Notes: a model not told the origin generated them from the sequence alone. Counted from the stretch's first letter, positions 9,328-19,336 are shown. The stretch: 64,000 nucleotides of DNA from Qipengyuania sp. (GCA_019745075.1 JAIETR010000003.1:87424-151423); one strand, 5' to 3'. Numbers and translations are program-made.

Positions 9328-11271
9328 ATGACTGGCATCACCGCGATCTGGAGGCTTGGGCTCGCGCTGGTCGCGCTGTGCCTGTCCCAGGCCGCGTGGG
9401 CCCAGGCCACCACGACCTATGTCAACGGCACCGACGGCAACATCAACAACACCACGACCTGTACCGCCCCGCTGGTGCGCAATTTCACCGTCGGCACGTC
9501 CTATACCGTCGCCGGCGTCGATATCGGGGTCTTTGCGACGCATACTTGGCGCGGAGACCTGAGGATGACGCTGCAGGCGCCCGACGGCACGCGGGTGCAG
9601 ATCGTCAACGGCGACACCAACAACATCAGCGGCGACAATTTCAACGTCCGGCTCGACGATTCGGCCGCGCAGACGGTCAACACCGACAGCGCCACCGCCG
9701 CGCATTCGACGGCCGCGCCGCCGCCGTTCGCCAACAATTTCGCCCCGAACAATCCGCTGTCCGCCTTCGCCGGGCGCAACAGCCTGGGAACCTGGCGGCT
9801 GGAGATCTGCGACCTCTACCCGGCGGCGGACAACGGCCTGTTCCAGCATGCCGAACTCTACCTGACCTCGGCCCCGGCGCTCTATTCCGATCTGTCGCTG
9901 ACCAAAGCCGTCAGCAACGCGACCCCGGCCGCCGGCGCCACCATCACCTATACCTTGCAGGTGACCAACGCCGCCAGCGCGACCGCCACCGCGACCGGCG
10001 TGGAAGTGACCGATCTGCTCCCGGCCGGAACCGCCTATGTGAGCTACAGCGGGCCCGGAACCTACAATCCGGGGACAGGCGTCTGGACGGTGGGCAGCGT
10101 GACCGCCGGTCAAACACGGACCTTGACGATACAGGCCACGGTGACGGCGATGGCGAGCGCCACGGTGACCAACGCGGCCGAAGTCACCGCCAATGGGGTG
10201 TTCGACCTCGATTCCACCCCCGCCAACGGCGCGCCCACCGAGGACGATTACGACACGGTGAGCTTCACCGTCCAGGGCGCGCGCACGCCGGGGACCCCGC
10301 CCACGCTGAGCTGCCCTGCGGGTTCGAGCCTGTTCGACTGGGATCTCAACGCCTGGGCCGCCGGCTCGCTCAACAACAGCTACACGCTGGCCAACATCGG
10401 TTCGATCGGTTTCGCGATCGCATCGACGGGGAACTGGGTCAACAACGCCAGTTTCGGCGGCATGTCGCCGACCCGATCCGCGGCTATCACCGGCGGCCTG
10501 TCGCCCACGCAGCAGGCGCTCCACCAGTATCTGGATTTCAACACCCAGGCCGAGACCGCGGATACGGTCATCACGCTTCCGACCGCGGTGCCCGGGGCGC
10601 AGTTCCAGATCTTCGACATCGATTTCAACGCCGGGCAATTCGCCGACCGGATTGTCGTCACCGGCCGTTTCCAGGGCGCGACCGTCCTGCCCACGCTGAC
10701 CAACGGGATTTCGAATTACGTGGTCGGCAACACGGCGGTGGGCGATACCGGTTCCGGCAACACCACGGCCGACGGCAATGTGACGGTGACCTTCGCCCAG
10801 CCCGTGGACACGATCACGATCAGCTATGGCAACGCGACCACGGCCCCCGCCAATCCCGGCGGGCAGGCGATGGCCATCCACGACATCGCCTTCTGCAATC
10901 CCGTCGCGGTGCTGGGCGTGACCAAGGTGAGCACGCTGATCTCGGACCCGACCAATGGCACCACCAACCCGCGCGCGATGCCGGGCGCGGTGATGGAATA
11001 TTGCATCCTGGTGCAGAACCCGGGCAGCGGCACGGCGACCAATGTCATCGGCACCGACACCATTCCCGCGGCGCTGACCTATATCGCTGGCTCGCTGCTC
11101 AGCGGGACGACCTGCGGCGGCGCGACCACGGCCGAGGACGACGATGCGGCGGGGGCGGACGAAACCGATCCCTATGGCGCCTCCGTGTCGGGAACCGTGC
11201 TGACCGCGACCGCGGCCAGCCTCGGTCCGAGCGCCGGCTTCGCGCTCAAGTTCCGCACCACGATCAAGTAG
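9328..11271 (+). CDS. Secreted protein with proprotein-convertase P-like domain and DUF11 repeats (cluster gene 5)
   Basis: A 647-residue exported protein. Signal peptide MTGITAIWRLGLALVALCL... AWAQ. Residues about 30-190 resemble a P/homB beta-sandwich: VRNFTVGTSYTVAGVDIGV, THTWRGDLRMTLQAPDGTRV, NSLGTWRLEICDLYPAADNG. Then comes a DUF11 repeat (SLTKAVSNATPAAGATITYTLQV...LPAGTAY), a middle domain, and a second DUF11 module with the MPGAVMEYCILVQNPG signature shared with cluster gene 3. The frame is open upstream to GTG 9244, which overlaps the stop of gene 4, but ATG 9328 gives a clean signal peptide, so I start there. It ends seven bases before the convergent recG stop. Probably the last gene of the surface operon. 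Confidence 0.78.
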   Translation: MTGITAIWRLGLALVALCLSQAAWAQATTTYVNGTDGNINNTTTCTAPLVRNFTVGTSYTVAGVDIGVFATHTWRGDLRMTLQAPDGTRVQIVNGDTNNISGDNFNVRLDDSAAQTVNTDSATAAHSTAAPPPFANNFAPNNPLSAFAGRNSLGTWRLEICDLYPAADNGLFQHAELYLTSAPALYSDLSLTKAVSNATPAAGATITYTLQVTNAASATATATGVEVTDLLPAGTAYVSYSGPGTYNPGTGVWTVGSVTAGQTRTLTIQATVTAMASATVTNAAEVTANGVFDLDSTPANGAPTEDDYDTVSFTVQGARTPGTPPTLSCPAGSSLFDWDLNAWAAGSLNNSYTLANIGSIGFAIASTGNWVNNASFGGMSPTRSAAITGGLSPTQQALHQYLDFNTQAETADTVITLPTAVPGAQFQIFDIDFNAGQFADRIVVTGRFQGATVLPTLTNGISNYVVGNTAVGDTGSGNTTADGNVTVTFAQPVDTITISYGNATTAPANPGGQAMAIHDIAFCNPVAVLGVTKVSTLISDPTNGTTNPRAMPGAVMEYCILVQNPGSGTATNVIGTDTIPAALTYIAGSLLSGTTCGGATTAEDDDAAGADETDPYGASVSGTVLTATAASLGPSAGFALKFRTTIK

Positions 11272-11277
11272 CGCGCT

Positions 11278-13338
11278 CTACCCTCCACGAAGCGTCCGCA
11301 CGCCGAAGTCGCGTTCGAACAGGTAGAGCAGCAACCGGGCCGCCTCGCCGCGCGCTCCCGCGAGGCCGCCGTCGCGTTCCATCAGCAATCTCGAATCGTC
11401 ATAAGCTATCGGCAGCAAGCGACTGATCTGGTCGATGTTCGCGATCTGGAACGGTGTGTCGCCCGATTGCCGGGTGCCGAGCAATTCGCCCCCGCCGCGC
11501 AGGCGCAAGTCCTCCTCCGCGAGCCGGAAGCCATCCTGCGTTTCGCGCATCAGGGCCAGCCGCTCGCGCGCCGTCTCGCTCAGCGTGGCCGAGCGCAGCA
11601 GCAGGCACACCGATTTCGCCGCGCCCCGCCCGACCCGGCCGCGCAGCTGGTGCAGCTGGGCAAGGCCGAAGCGCTCGGCCTGCTCGATCACCATCAGCGT
11701 TGCCCCGGGCACATCGACCCCGACCTCGATCACGGTGGTGGCGACCAGCAGCTTGGCGTGGCCGCTGGCGAAGCGCTCCATCGCCGCGTCCTTGAGTTCG
11801 GGCGAAAGCTGGCCGTGCACCAGCACTGCATCGGCCCCGAACCGCTGCTGCAAACCCGCGAAGCGCGCCTCGGCGGCGGCGGTGTCGTCGGCCTCGCTGT
11901 CGCGCACCATCGGGCACACCCAATAGGCCTGCCGGCCGCTCTCGAGATGCCGCGCAACCCCCGCCACCACTTCGTCCATCCGTTCGATCCCGACCACGCG
12001 GGTGTCGATCGGCTGGCGGCCGGGGGGCATCTCGTCGAGCTTGCTGACGTCGAGCTCGCCATATTGGGCAAGCTGGAGCGTGCGCGGGATGGGGGTGGCG
12101 GTCATGGCCAGGACATGCGGGGCGCGCTTGCCCTTGCCCGCCAGCATCAGCCGCTGCGAGACCCCGAAGCGGTGCTGCTCGTCGATCGCCACCAGCGCCA
12201 GGTTCCGGTAGGCGACCTGGTCCTGGAAGATCGCATGCGTGCCGACGAGGATCTCCACGCTGCCGTCGAGCAGCCCCATCAGCACCGCTTCGCGCGCCCG
12301 GCCCTTGTCGCGCCCGGTCAGGATTTCGACCCGCGCGCCGGTTGGCGCCGCCATCCGGCGCAGCGTCTCGAAATGCTGCCGCGCGAGGATTTCGGTCGGG
12401 GCGAGCAGCGCGGCCTGCGCCCCCGCCTCGACCGCGATCAGCATCGCCTCGAGCGCGACCACCGTCTTGCCCGCGCCGACATCGCCCTGGAGCAGCCGCA
12501 GCATCGGCGCGGTCTGCGCCAGGTCTCCCTCGATCTCGGCGATGCTCCGCTGTTGTGCGCCCGTCAGCGGAAACGGCAGCGCCAGCTTCGCGCGCAAGCG
12601 CCCATCCCCCCGCAGCGGCGTGCCCTGCCGCCGGCGGTTGTCCGCGCGCACCAGCATCAGCGCCAGGCTGTTGGCCAGCATTTCGTCATAGGCGAGCCGG
12701 TCGCGCGCCGCCGGATGCTCGCCGCGATGCGCGAGCAAGATCGCGTCGCGCCAGCTCGGCCATTTTTCGCGGTCCACCTCGCCCGGCTCGATCCATTCGG
12801 GCAGTTCCGGCGTCCGCTCGAGCGCCTGCGCCACCAGCTTCGCCACCATCGGCTGCGTCAGCCCTTCGGACAGGCGATAGACCGGCTCGGTCAGATGCTC
12901 GAGGCTCGCCCCGCCCTCCTCCAGCACATGATCGGGGTGGACGATCTGGAGCATGTCGCCATAGCGCTCGAGCTTTCCCGCCACCCACCGTTTGGCGCCG
13001 ACCGGCAGCTGCTTCTTGGCGGTGTAGGACGCACGGCCGAAATAGGTCAGCGCGATCGCATTGCCCGCCGCGTCCCGCGCCAGCACGCGATAGGGCCCAC
13101 GGCTATTGCGGCTGGCGCGGTGCTCGACCGGCGTCAGCGCGACGACGATCTGCTCGCCCTCGCCCGCCGCGTCGATATTGGCGACCGCGCGCCGCGAGAC
13201 GAAGCGCTCGGGCAGGTGAAAGACCACATCCCTCGCTCGCTCCAGCCCCAGCTTCGTCAGCGGCTTCTTCAGCTTGGGCCCGACACCGTCGAGCGCCTCG
13301 ACCTCGGCGAACAGCGGATTGAGGAGCTCGGGGCGCAT
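11278..13338 (-). CDS. recG: ATP-dependent DNA helicase RecG
   Basis: An SF2 helicase that remodels stalled replication forks and branch-migrates Holliday and D-loop structures. The 686-residue protein has the N-terminal wedge/OB region (VGPKLKKPLTKLGLERARDVVFHLPERF), Walker A GDVGAGKT near 285-292, a DEQH box (AIDEQHRFGVSQR), a TATPIPRTLQL motif, and C-terminal motifs VGVDVPGATLMVIEQAERFGL and LRGRVGRG that distinguish RecG from Mfd and UvrB. Length is normal for the family. It is divergent from the hemerythrin-like gene and convergent with the surface cluster. Confidence 0.97.
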   Translation of the reverse strand: MRPELLNPLFAEVEALDGVGPKLKKPLTKLGLERARDVVFHLPERFVSRRAVANIDAAGEGEQIVVALTPVEHRASRNSRGPYRVLARDAAGNAIALTYFGRASYTAKKQLPVGAKRWVAGKLERYGDMLQIVHPDHVLEEGGASLEHLTEPVYRLSEGLTQPMVAKLVAQALERTPELPEWIEPGEVDREKWPSWRDAILLAHRGEHPAARDRLAYDEMLANSLALMLVRADNRRRQGTPLRGDGRLRAKLALPFPLTGAQQRSIAEIEGDLAQTAPMLRLLQGDVGAGKTVVALEAMLIAVEAGAQAALLAPTEILARQHFETLRRMAAPTGARVEILTGRDKGRAREAVLMGLLDGSVEILVGTHAIFQDQVAYRNLALVAIDEQHRFGVSQRLMLAGKGKRAPHVLAMTATPIPRTLQLAQYGELDVSKLDEMPPGRQPIDTRVVGIERMDEVVAGVARHLESGRQAYWVCPMVRDSEADDTAAAEARFAGLQQRFGADAVLVHGQLSPELKDAAMERFASGHAKLLVATTVIEVGVDVPGATLMVIEQAERFGLAQLHQLRGRVGRGAAKSVCLLLRSATLSETARERLALMRETQDGFRLAEEDLRLRGGGELLGTRQSGDTPFQIANIDQISRLLPIAYDDSRLLMERDGGLAGARGEAARLLLYLFERDFGVRTLRGG

Positions 13339-13460
13339 GGCGGCGGTCTAGACATGGCGCGCGGCCCCGTCACCCCGCCGGGGAGCATATGTGAACATGG
13401 GAACCGCGCGACGGGAAGGCCATTGGGTGAGAGACCGGGGCAACACAGGAACGACCTCCA

Positions 13461-13973
13461 ATGGCCGACAAGCAATACACCGATGCGATCGCGCTGCTCA
13501 AAGCCGATCACCGCAAGGTCGAGGACCTGTTCGAGAAGTTCTCCAAGGCGTCCGCCAAGGATCGCAAGTGGGCGCTGGCGCGCGAAATCTGCACCGAACT
13601 GAAGATCCATTCGACGATCGAGGAGGAGATCTTCTACCCGACCTTCGAGGGCAAGGTGGAAGAGGATCTGTGGCACGAGGCCTATGTCGAACACGATGGC
13701 GCCAAGGTGCTGATCAACGACATCATGGCCGCCGAGGGGAAGGACGATTTCTTCGAAGCCAAGGTGACCGTGCTGTGCGAGGAGATCGGTCACCACGTGC
13801 AGGAAGAGGAAAAGCCGGGCGAAGGCTTCTTCGCGCAGGCCCGCGAGAGCGGTGTCGACATGGTCGAGCTGCGCGACCGCATGCTGGCGCGCAAGGAGGA
13901 GCTGATGGCCCAGGCACGGGGCGGCGGGCTTCCTCCCGCGGTCCTCGCCGCGGTGCAGGTCCAGCCCGCCTGA
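13461..13973 (+). CDS. Hemerythrin-like (HHE) domain protein
   Basis: A 170-residue cytoplasmic four-helix-bundle protein. The spaced His and acidic residues of the HHE fold are visible: LLKADHRKVEDLF (first His), ELKIHSTIEEEIFYPTFE (HxxxE), EAYVEHDGAKVLI, and EEIGHHVQEEE (HHxxxE). Such proteins bind a di-iron centre and are linked to oxygen, nitric oxide or redox stress handling. The start ATG 13461 has an AGGAACG site about 10 bases upstream. The C-terminal tail is short and ends in a low-complexity Pro/Ala/Val stretch. The exact ligand cannot be told from sequence. Confidence 0.88.
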   Translation: MADKQYTDAIALLKADHRKVEDLFEKFSKASAKDRKWALAREICTELKIHSTIEEEIFYPTFEGKVEEDLWHEAYVEHDGAKVLINDIMAAEGKDDFFEAKVTVLCEEIGHHVQEEEKPGEGFFAQARESGVDMVELRDRMLARKEELMAQARGGGLPPAVLAAVQVQPA

Positions 13974-14087
13974 GGGAATGCCGGACGTCGCCGGGAGCGG
14001 ACCTGCCCGCCGCCCTCGGCGGTGTGCACGGGCGCGGTGCTCACTCGCAAGTTGTCAGGGCCTGGCCCGTGGCATAGTTGCGCCGCG

Positions 14088-14351
14088 ATGGACAATGCTT
14101 CCCGAATCCGGCGGTTGAAATTCCGCGCCTGGCATCGCGGCACGCGCGAGGCGGATTATCTGATCGGCGGCTTCTTCGATCGCTTTCATCGCGAATGGGA
14201 AGAGGCCGATCTTGCCTGGTTCGAGGCGCTGATCGAGGAAGACGACGTCGATGTGATGGCCTGGGCGCTGGGGGCCCAAGACGTGCCCTCCCGATTTAGC
14301 GGCGTGCAGATGAACGCCCTGCGGCGGCTCGATTACGTCGTCACCCTCTGA
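14088..14351 (+). CDS. sdhE: FAD assembly factor SdhE (succinate dehydrogenase assembly factor 2)
   Basis: An 87-residue protein of the SdhE/DUF339 family, which helps attach FAD covalently to the flavoprotein subunit of succinate dehydrogenase and related enzymes. The signature RGTREADYLIGGF, containing the family's RGxxE motif, is at residues about 17-29, followed by an acidic EEDDVDVMAW helix. I start at ATG 14088 (MDNASRIRRLKFRAW) rather than the longer open frame from 14022, because the shorter product matches the usual family length. It lies between the hemerythrin-like gene and mfd, a neighbourhood I associate with sphingomonads. Confidence 0.93.
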   Translation: MDNASRIRRLKFRAWHRGTREADYLIGGFFDRFHREWEEADLAWFEALIEEDDVDVMAWALGAQDVPSRFSGVQMNALRRLDYVVTL

Positions 14352-14363
14352 GCGGCGCCTCCG

Positions 14364-15644
14364 CTACCACCCGAAGACGGTTCCGTGCGGAACTGCGGCG
14401 CCCGTGGTGCCATGCGGCCAGCTTGCGCGGTCGAAGGCGATTCCCGGCCGGTCGGACCCGGCGTCGCGGAATTGGCGATCGAGTGTGAGTTGGCCGGTCG
14501 CGCGATCCACCTGCAGCATCCACATGCGCCGTTCGGCTGTCGGACTAGGCTCGTTGACCATGACGACCCGCAAGCCGCTGGCCGCCAGCCAATGCGGCCG
14601 CTGCCGTTCATCGAACGCGATGGAAGAAACCGTGCGAACATTCTTGAGATCGCTGATGTCCAGCGAGAAGACGCGATGATCCGCCGCGTTCGTCTGGATC
14701 CAATAGTCCCCGACTACGACGGGCATCGCGCAGCCCCTCGGCATTTCCTGATGAAGCAGCTCCAGGCGCGGGTCCAAGCCCTCGATCCCGGCGACACGGT
14801 ACAGGCGGCATTCGACCGAGCCCACGAGCACCGTCCGGCCATCGCGCAGGACCCGCGGCTCGTTGGGTGCATCGCTCGCCGGAAGGCGGATCGTCTTGAT
14901 CAACGAAAGGTCGGAAAGCCGGTAAACCTGAACCTGGTTGCCACTGTGATCGTGGGCAACCGATGGCCGGAGCGGGTGCCAGGAGGGAATCGGCATATAG
15001 GTCAGCGCCACGACGATACGATCGAGTAATGGCACGACCGCGAGGCTGTAAGGGCGCAGAGTGCTCTGGTCCGCGGCGGGATCGGCGGCGGACCGCGACC
15101 GCACGACTTGCCCGCGCTCGTCGAGTTCCGCCAGGCCGCCCGGCATTACGTTGCCCGAGCCATGCGCCTGGTAGGTCGCCAGCACGTGACCGTTCGGCAG
15201 CCTCGCAAAGCTATGCAGAAAGCTCAGATCGGCGGCGCCGGCGAACCGCTCGATCACCCGCGGCCGCAGCGGATCGCGCAGATCGAACAGCATATTGCGG
15301 TTGGCCGCGTAGCCGTTGGCGAACAGCGTCTTGCTCGGGTCCAACTCATGCTCGGTGTGATGCGGCCAAAGGCCCTTTTCGCCGACGGGTGTGGTGGCGA
15401 CGATCGTTCCGTAGCGGTCGCCTACTCGCGCCAGGTCGATGACGGTCAGGAAATCGCTGTCTTTCCGGTCTTCGTCGCCGGTCCAGGCGAACAGGTAGCG
15501 CGGCTCGGCCGGCCCCCGGTTATCCGACCGTGCCGGCGCCGATGTGGCGCAACCGCTGCCGGCGAGCAGCCCCAGGCCGAGGACGGCGCCGTGGAATGCC
15601 GCCCATACACCACGGCGCCTGCCAGAGGCTTGTTCGCACGCCAT
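14364..15644 (-). CDS. Selenium-binding-protein-like beta-propeller lipoprotein
   Basis: A 426-residue exported protein. From ATG 15644 the N-terminus is MACEQASGRRRGVWAAFHG, then a hydrophobic run LGLGLLAGSGC that reads as a lipoprotein signal with the Cys as lipid anchor. The body has repeated beta-propeller blades (FLTVIDLARVGDRYG, LARLPNGHVLAT-type strands). A PHHTEHELDP motif followed by LFANGYAANRNMLFDLRDP recalls the metal-binding HHTE region of selenium-binding protein 56/methanethiol oxidase. The similarity is partial, so enzyme activity is uncertain. The reading frame extends to 15851, but that part is basic, non-hydrophobic and antisense to the mfd leader, so I exclude it. It is divergent from mfd. 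Confidence 0.7.
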   Translation of the reverse strand: MACEQASGRRRGVWAAFHGAVLGLGLLAGSGCATSAPARSDNRGPAEPRYLFAWTGDEDRKDSDFLTVIDLARVGDRYGTIVATTPVGEKGLWPHHTEHELDPSKTLFANGYAANRNMLFDLRDPLRPRVIERFAGAADLSFLHSFARLPNGHVLATYQAHGSGNVMPGGLAELDERGQVVRSRSAADPAADQSTLRPYSLAVVPLLDRIVVALTYMPIPSWHPLRPSVAHDHSGNQVQVYRLSDLSLIKTIRLPASDAPNEPRVLRDGRTVLVGSVECRLYRVAGIEGLDPRLELLHQEMPRGCAMPVVVGDYWIQTNAADHRVFSLDISDLKNVRTVSSIAFDERQRPHWLAASGLRVVMVNEPSPTAERRMWMLQVDRATGQLTLDRQFRDAGSDRPGIAFDRASWPHGTTGAAVPHGTVFGW

Positions 15645-15850
15645 TCTCGCCCCCAACCGCACCCGTCCGGTTTCTATCCATTGCGGTGGTGGCTGGCAAC
15701 GGTGCGGCGGGCAGCCGCTTTCATGCTCCAGAGCGCCACTTCTGCGGTTGGATATCCGGCCGATTTGCTTATGGGAGACACCGATCCGCCTCGTCCGAAA
15801 CGCTCGGACGGGTTTTCGCGCGCGCCCGCGCCGCTTCATTGGACTTTTCA

Positions 15851-18800
15851 ATGCCAGACCTCCAGCGCATCCTCAAAGCCGACCGCCCGCTGACGCTGGC
15901 CTCGATCGCGCGGGGGGCGCAGCCGCTGGTGTTGGCGGACCTGGCGCGCGCGGCGAAGCGGCGCGCGGTCTTCGTCGCGCCCGATGAGGCGGCCATGCGC
16001 GGCGTCGCCGAAGCGGCGCATTACTTCGCGCCCGAGCTGGAGGTGATCGAGTTCCCGGCCTGGGATTGCCTGCCCTACGACCGCGCCAGCCCGGCGCTGC
16101 CGGTGAGCGCGCGGCGGCTCGCGGCGCTGCACCGGCTCCAGGCCAAGGGATCTGGCCCGCAACTCCTCGTCACCACCATTAATGCGCTCACCCAGCGCGT
16201 GCTTACCCCCTTTCGCGTCCGCGAGACGGTGCGCGAGTTCAAGCCCGGCATGGAGATCGGCAGGGACAGCCTCGCCGCGCTGCTGAGGCGGCAGGGCTAT
16301 GGCCGCACCGACACCGTGATCGACGCGGGCGAGTTCGCGATTCGCGGCTCGATCGTCGACATCTTCCCGAGCGGCCTCGACCAGGGGCTGCGCCTCGACT
16401 TCTTCGGCGACGAGCTGGAATCGCTGCGGACATTCGATCCCGGCACCCAGATGAGCACGGGCACGCTGGATTCGCACCTGCTGCTGCCCGCCAGCGAGGC
16501 GCTGCTCGACGAGGACAGCATCAAGCGCTTCCGCCTGCGCTATCGCGAGAACTTCGGCGCGGCCGCCACCCAGGACCCGCTCTACGAGGCCGTGAGCGAA
16601 GGGCGCCGCCTGGCCGGCATGGAGCATTGGCTGCCGCTGTTCGAGGACAAGCTGGCGACGCTGTTCGACTATCTCGGCAAGGACGATGTCGCGGTCATCG
16701 ACGCCGGCGCGCTCTCGGCGGGCGAGGAACGCCTGTCCGACATCGCCGACTATTTCGAGCAGCGCCGCAGCGTCGCAGGGCAAACCAAGGGCAGCTACCG
16801 TCCGCTCGCCCCCGATGCGCTCTATCTGGGGCAGGAGGAACTCGCCGCAGCGCTCGCCGCCTGGCCCGTCCACCGCGCCACCCATTTCGCCGAGCCCGAG
16901 AGCGACAAGGTGATCGACTTCGGCTTCCGCTCGGGCCGCGACTTTGCTCCCGAGCGGGCCTGCGGCGACAACGTCTATCCGGCGCTCGCCGATCATCTGA
17001 AGGCGCTCGGCAAGGCGGGCAGGCGGCCGCTGATGGCCGCCTATTCGACCGGCAGCCGCGCGCGGATGGCCTCGATCCTCGAAGAGGCCGGCGTCAAGGT
17101 CCAGCTCGCCGAGAGCTGGCAGGAGGCGCTCGGCAAATCGGCGGACGGCAGGCCCGTTGCGCTGGTCCTGCCCATCGAGGCGAGCTTCGCCAACGACGAG
17201 CTCGAGCTGCTGACCGAGCAGGACGTGCTCGGCGACCGGCTGGTGCGGCGGCGCAAGAAGCGGCGCGACGCCGACGCCTTCCTCGCCGAGCTTTCCGCGC
17301 TCAATCGCGGCGATCTCGTGGTGCACACCGAGCACGGGATCGGCAAATATCTCGGTCTCGAGCCTGTCACCGTCGGCAAGAGCGCGCACGACTGCGCGAT
17401 GCTGGAGTATGCCGGGGGCGACAAGCTGTTCATTCCGGTCGAGAATATCGACGTGCTCAGCCGCTACGGCTCGTCCGAGCACGCGGTCCAGCTGGACAGG
17501 CTGGGCGGTGAGGCCTGGCAGCGGCGGCGCGCGAAGATGCGCGAGCGGATCCGCGAGATCGCGGGCGAGCTTCTCAGGACCGCCGCCGCTCGCGCTCTGC
17601 GCAAGGCGCCCGTCCTCGCCGCCGAGGACGGTCCCTACGGCCAGTTCGCCGACCGCTTCCCGTGGGAGGAGACCGACGACCAGGACCGCGCCATCGCCGA
17701 CGTGCTGGCCGATCTCGGGAGCGGGCGGCCGATGGACCGGCTGGTGTGCGGCGATGTCGGCTTCGGCAAGACCGAGGTGGGACTGCGCGCGGCTTTTGTC
17801 GCGGCGATGGAGGGCAAGCAGGTGGCGGTGGTCGCCCCCACCACGCTGCTCGCCCGCCAGCATTTCGAGAACTTCTCCAGCCGCTTCTCCGGGTTTCCTC
17901 TAAAGCTTGGGAGGTTGAGCCGGCTCGTCCCCGCCAAGGAGGCCAAGGAAACCCGCGACGGGCTCGCCTCGGGCGACATCGATATTGTCATCGGCACGCA
18001 TGCGATCTTGTCCAAACCGACCGTGTTCAAGGATCTGGGCCTGGTGATCGTCGACGAGGAGCAGCGCTTCGGCGTCTCCCACAAGGAAAAGCTCAAGCAG
18101 CTTCGCGCCGACGTGCATATGCTCACGCTCACCGCCACCCCGATCCCGCGCACGCTGCAGATGGCGATGTCGGGCTTGCGCGAGCTCTCGACTATCCAGA
18201 CTCCGCCGGTCGACCGGCTGGCGGTGCGCACCTATGTGATGGAGTGGGACGAGATGGTGGTGCGCGAGGCGCTGCTGCGCGAGCATCACCGCGGCGGGCA
18301 GAGCTTCATCGTCGTGCCGCGCATCTCCGACATGCCCGAGCTCGAGCGCTGGCTCCACGAGACGGTGCCCGAGGTCAAGGCGATCTCCGCACATGGCCAG
18401 ATGTCGCCGAGCGAGATCGAGGAAAAGATGAGCGCCTTCTACGAAGGCAAGTACGAGGTGCTGCTCTCCACCACCATCGTCGAGAGCGGCCTCGACCTGC
18501 CGAGCGCCAACACCATCGTCATCCACCGCGCAGACCGCTTCGGGCTCGCCCAGCTCTACCAGCTGCGCGGCCGCGTCGGACGGGCCAAGCTGCGCGCCTA
18601 TGCCTATCTCACGACACCGGCGGACACGGTGCTCAACGAGGTGGCGGAAAAGCGCCTCAAGGTGCTCGGCGATCTCGACAGTCTGGGCGCGGGGTTCCAG
18701 CTCGCCAGCCACGACCTCGACATCCGCGGCGCGGGCAATCTGCTCGGCGACGAGCAGTCGGGCCATATCCGCGAGGTCGGCTTCGAGCTCTATCAGGCCA

Positions 18801-19336
18801 TGCTCGAGGACGCGATCCTGGCCGCCAAGGCGGGCGAGCTGGGGCTGGAGCCCAAGCGCGACAGCGTCAGCCCGCAGATCACGGTCGATGCGCCGATCAT
18901 GATCCCGGAGGATTATGTTCCCGATCTCGCGGTCCGCATGGCGCTCTACCGCCGCCTCAACGATGCCGAGGGCAAGGAGGAGCTCGACGCGCTCGCCGCG
19001 GAGATGATCGACCGCTTCGGCGCGCTGCCTGGCCCCACCGCCAATCTCGTAAAGCTGCTCGAGATCAAGCAGCAGGCGATCGCCGCCAACATTTCCAAGA
19101 TCGATGTCGGCGCGGCGGGCACGCTGGTCACGTTTCATAACGACGATTTCGCCGATCCGGCTGGCCTGCTCGCCTATGTCGACCGGCTGAAGGGCACCGC
19201 GCGGCTGCGGCCGGACATGAAGCTGGCGATCGCGCGCGCCTGGGGCGATCCGCAGAGCCGGCTCAACGGGCTCCACCAGCTCACCCGGGGACTATCCGGG
19301 ATCGTGCTGAGGAGCGATCGTAAGAAGGCGGCTTAA
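15851..19336 (+). CDS. mfd: Transcription-repair coupling factor Mfd
   Basis: A DNA translocase that removes stalled RNA polymerase at lesions and recruits the UvrA2B excision machinery. The 1161-residue product has the UvrB-like N-terminal module (EFPAWDCLPYDRASP), the RNA-polymerase-interacting CarD-like domain (GDLVVHTEHGIGKYLGLE), Walker A GDVGFGKT, a DEEQR box (VIVDEEQRFGVSHKEKLK), TATPIPRTLQMAMSGLRE, and translocase motifs ESGLDLPSANT and LRGRVGRAK. Start ATG 15851 gives MPDLQRILKADRP; the upstream extension of the frame overlaps the divergent lipoprotein gene and is not conserved-looking. Its TAA and the stop of the convergent EAL gene overlap at 19333-19336. Confidence 0.97.
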   Translation: MPDLQRILKADRPLTLASIARGAQPLVLADLARAAKRRAVFVAPDEAAMRGVAEAAHYFAPELEVIEFPAWDCLPYDRASPALPVSARRLAALHRLQAKGSGPQLLVTTINALTQRVLTPFRVRETVREFKPGMEIGRDSLAALLRRQGYGRTDTVIDAGEFAIRGSIVDIFPSGLDQGLRLDFFGDELESLRTFDPGTQMSTGTLDSHLLLPASEALLDEDSIKRFRLRYRENFGAAATQDPLYEAVSEGRRLAGMEHWLPLFEDKLATLFDYLGKDDVAVIDAGALSAGEERLSDIADYFEQRRSVAGQTKGSYRPLAPDALYLGQEELAAALAAWPVHRATHFAEPESDKVIDFGFRSGRDFAPERACGDNVYPALADHLKALGKAGRRPLMAAYSTGSRARMASILEEAGVKVQLAESWQEALGKSADGRPVALVLPIEASFANDELELLTEQDVLGDRLVRRRKKRRDADAFLAELSALNRGDLVVHTEHGIGKYLGLEPVTVGKSAHDCAMLEYAGGDKLFIPVENIDVLSRYGSSEHAVQLDRLGGEAWQRRRAKMRERIREIAGELLRTAAARALRKAPVLAAEDGPYGQFADRFPWEETDDQDRAIADVLADLGSGRPMDRLVCGDVGFGKTEVGLRAAFVAAMEGKQVAVVAPTTLLARQHFENFSSRFSGFPLKLGRLSRLVPAKEAKETRDGLASGDIDIVIGTHAILSKPTVFKDLGLVIVDEEQRFGVSHKEKLKQLRADVHMLTLTATPIPRTLQMAMSGLRELSTIQTPPVDRLAVRTYVMEWDEMVVREALLREHHRGGQSFIVVPRISDMPELERWLHETVPEVKAISAHGQMSPSEIEEKMSAFYEGKYEVLLSTTIVESGLDLPSANTIVIHRADRFGLAQLYQLRGRVGRAKLRAYAYLTTPADTVLNEVAEKRLKVLGDLDSLGAGFQLASHDLDIRGAGNLLGDEQSGHIREVGFELYQAMLEDAILAAKAGELGLEPKRDSVSPQITVDAPIMIPEDYVPDLAVRMALYRRLNDAEGKEELDALAAEMIDRFGALPGPTANLVKLLEIKQQAIAANISKIDVGAAGTLVTFHNDDFADPAGLLAYVDRLKGTARLRPDMKLAIARAWGDPQSRLNGLHQLTRGLSGIVLRSDRKKAA

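Noticed and set aside
11467..13602. A 711-codon plus-strand frame opposite recG
   Set aside because: Shadow of recG; His/Arg/Asp-rich composition without motifs.
15848..17863. A 671-codon minus-strand frame opposite mfd
   Set aside because: Shadow of mfd with no recognisable domain.
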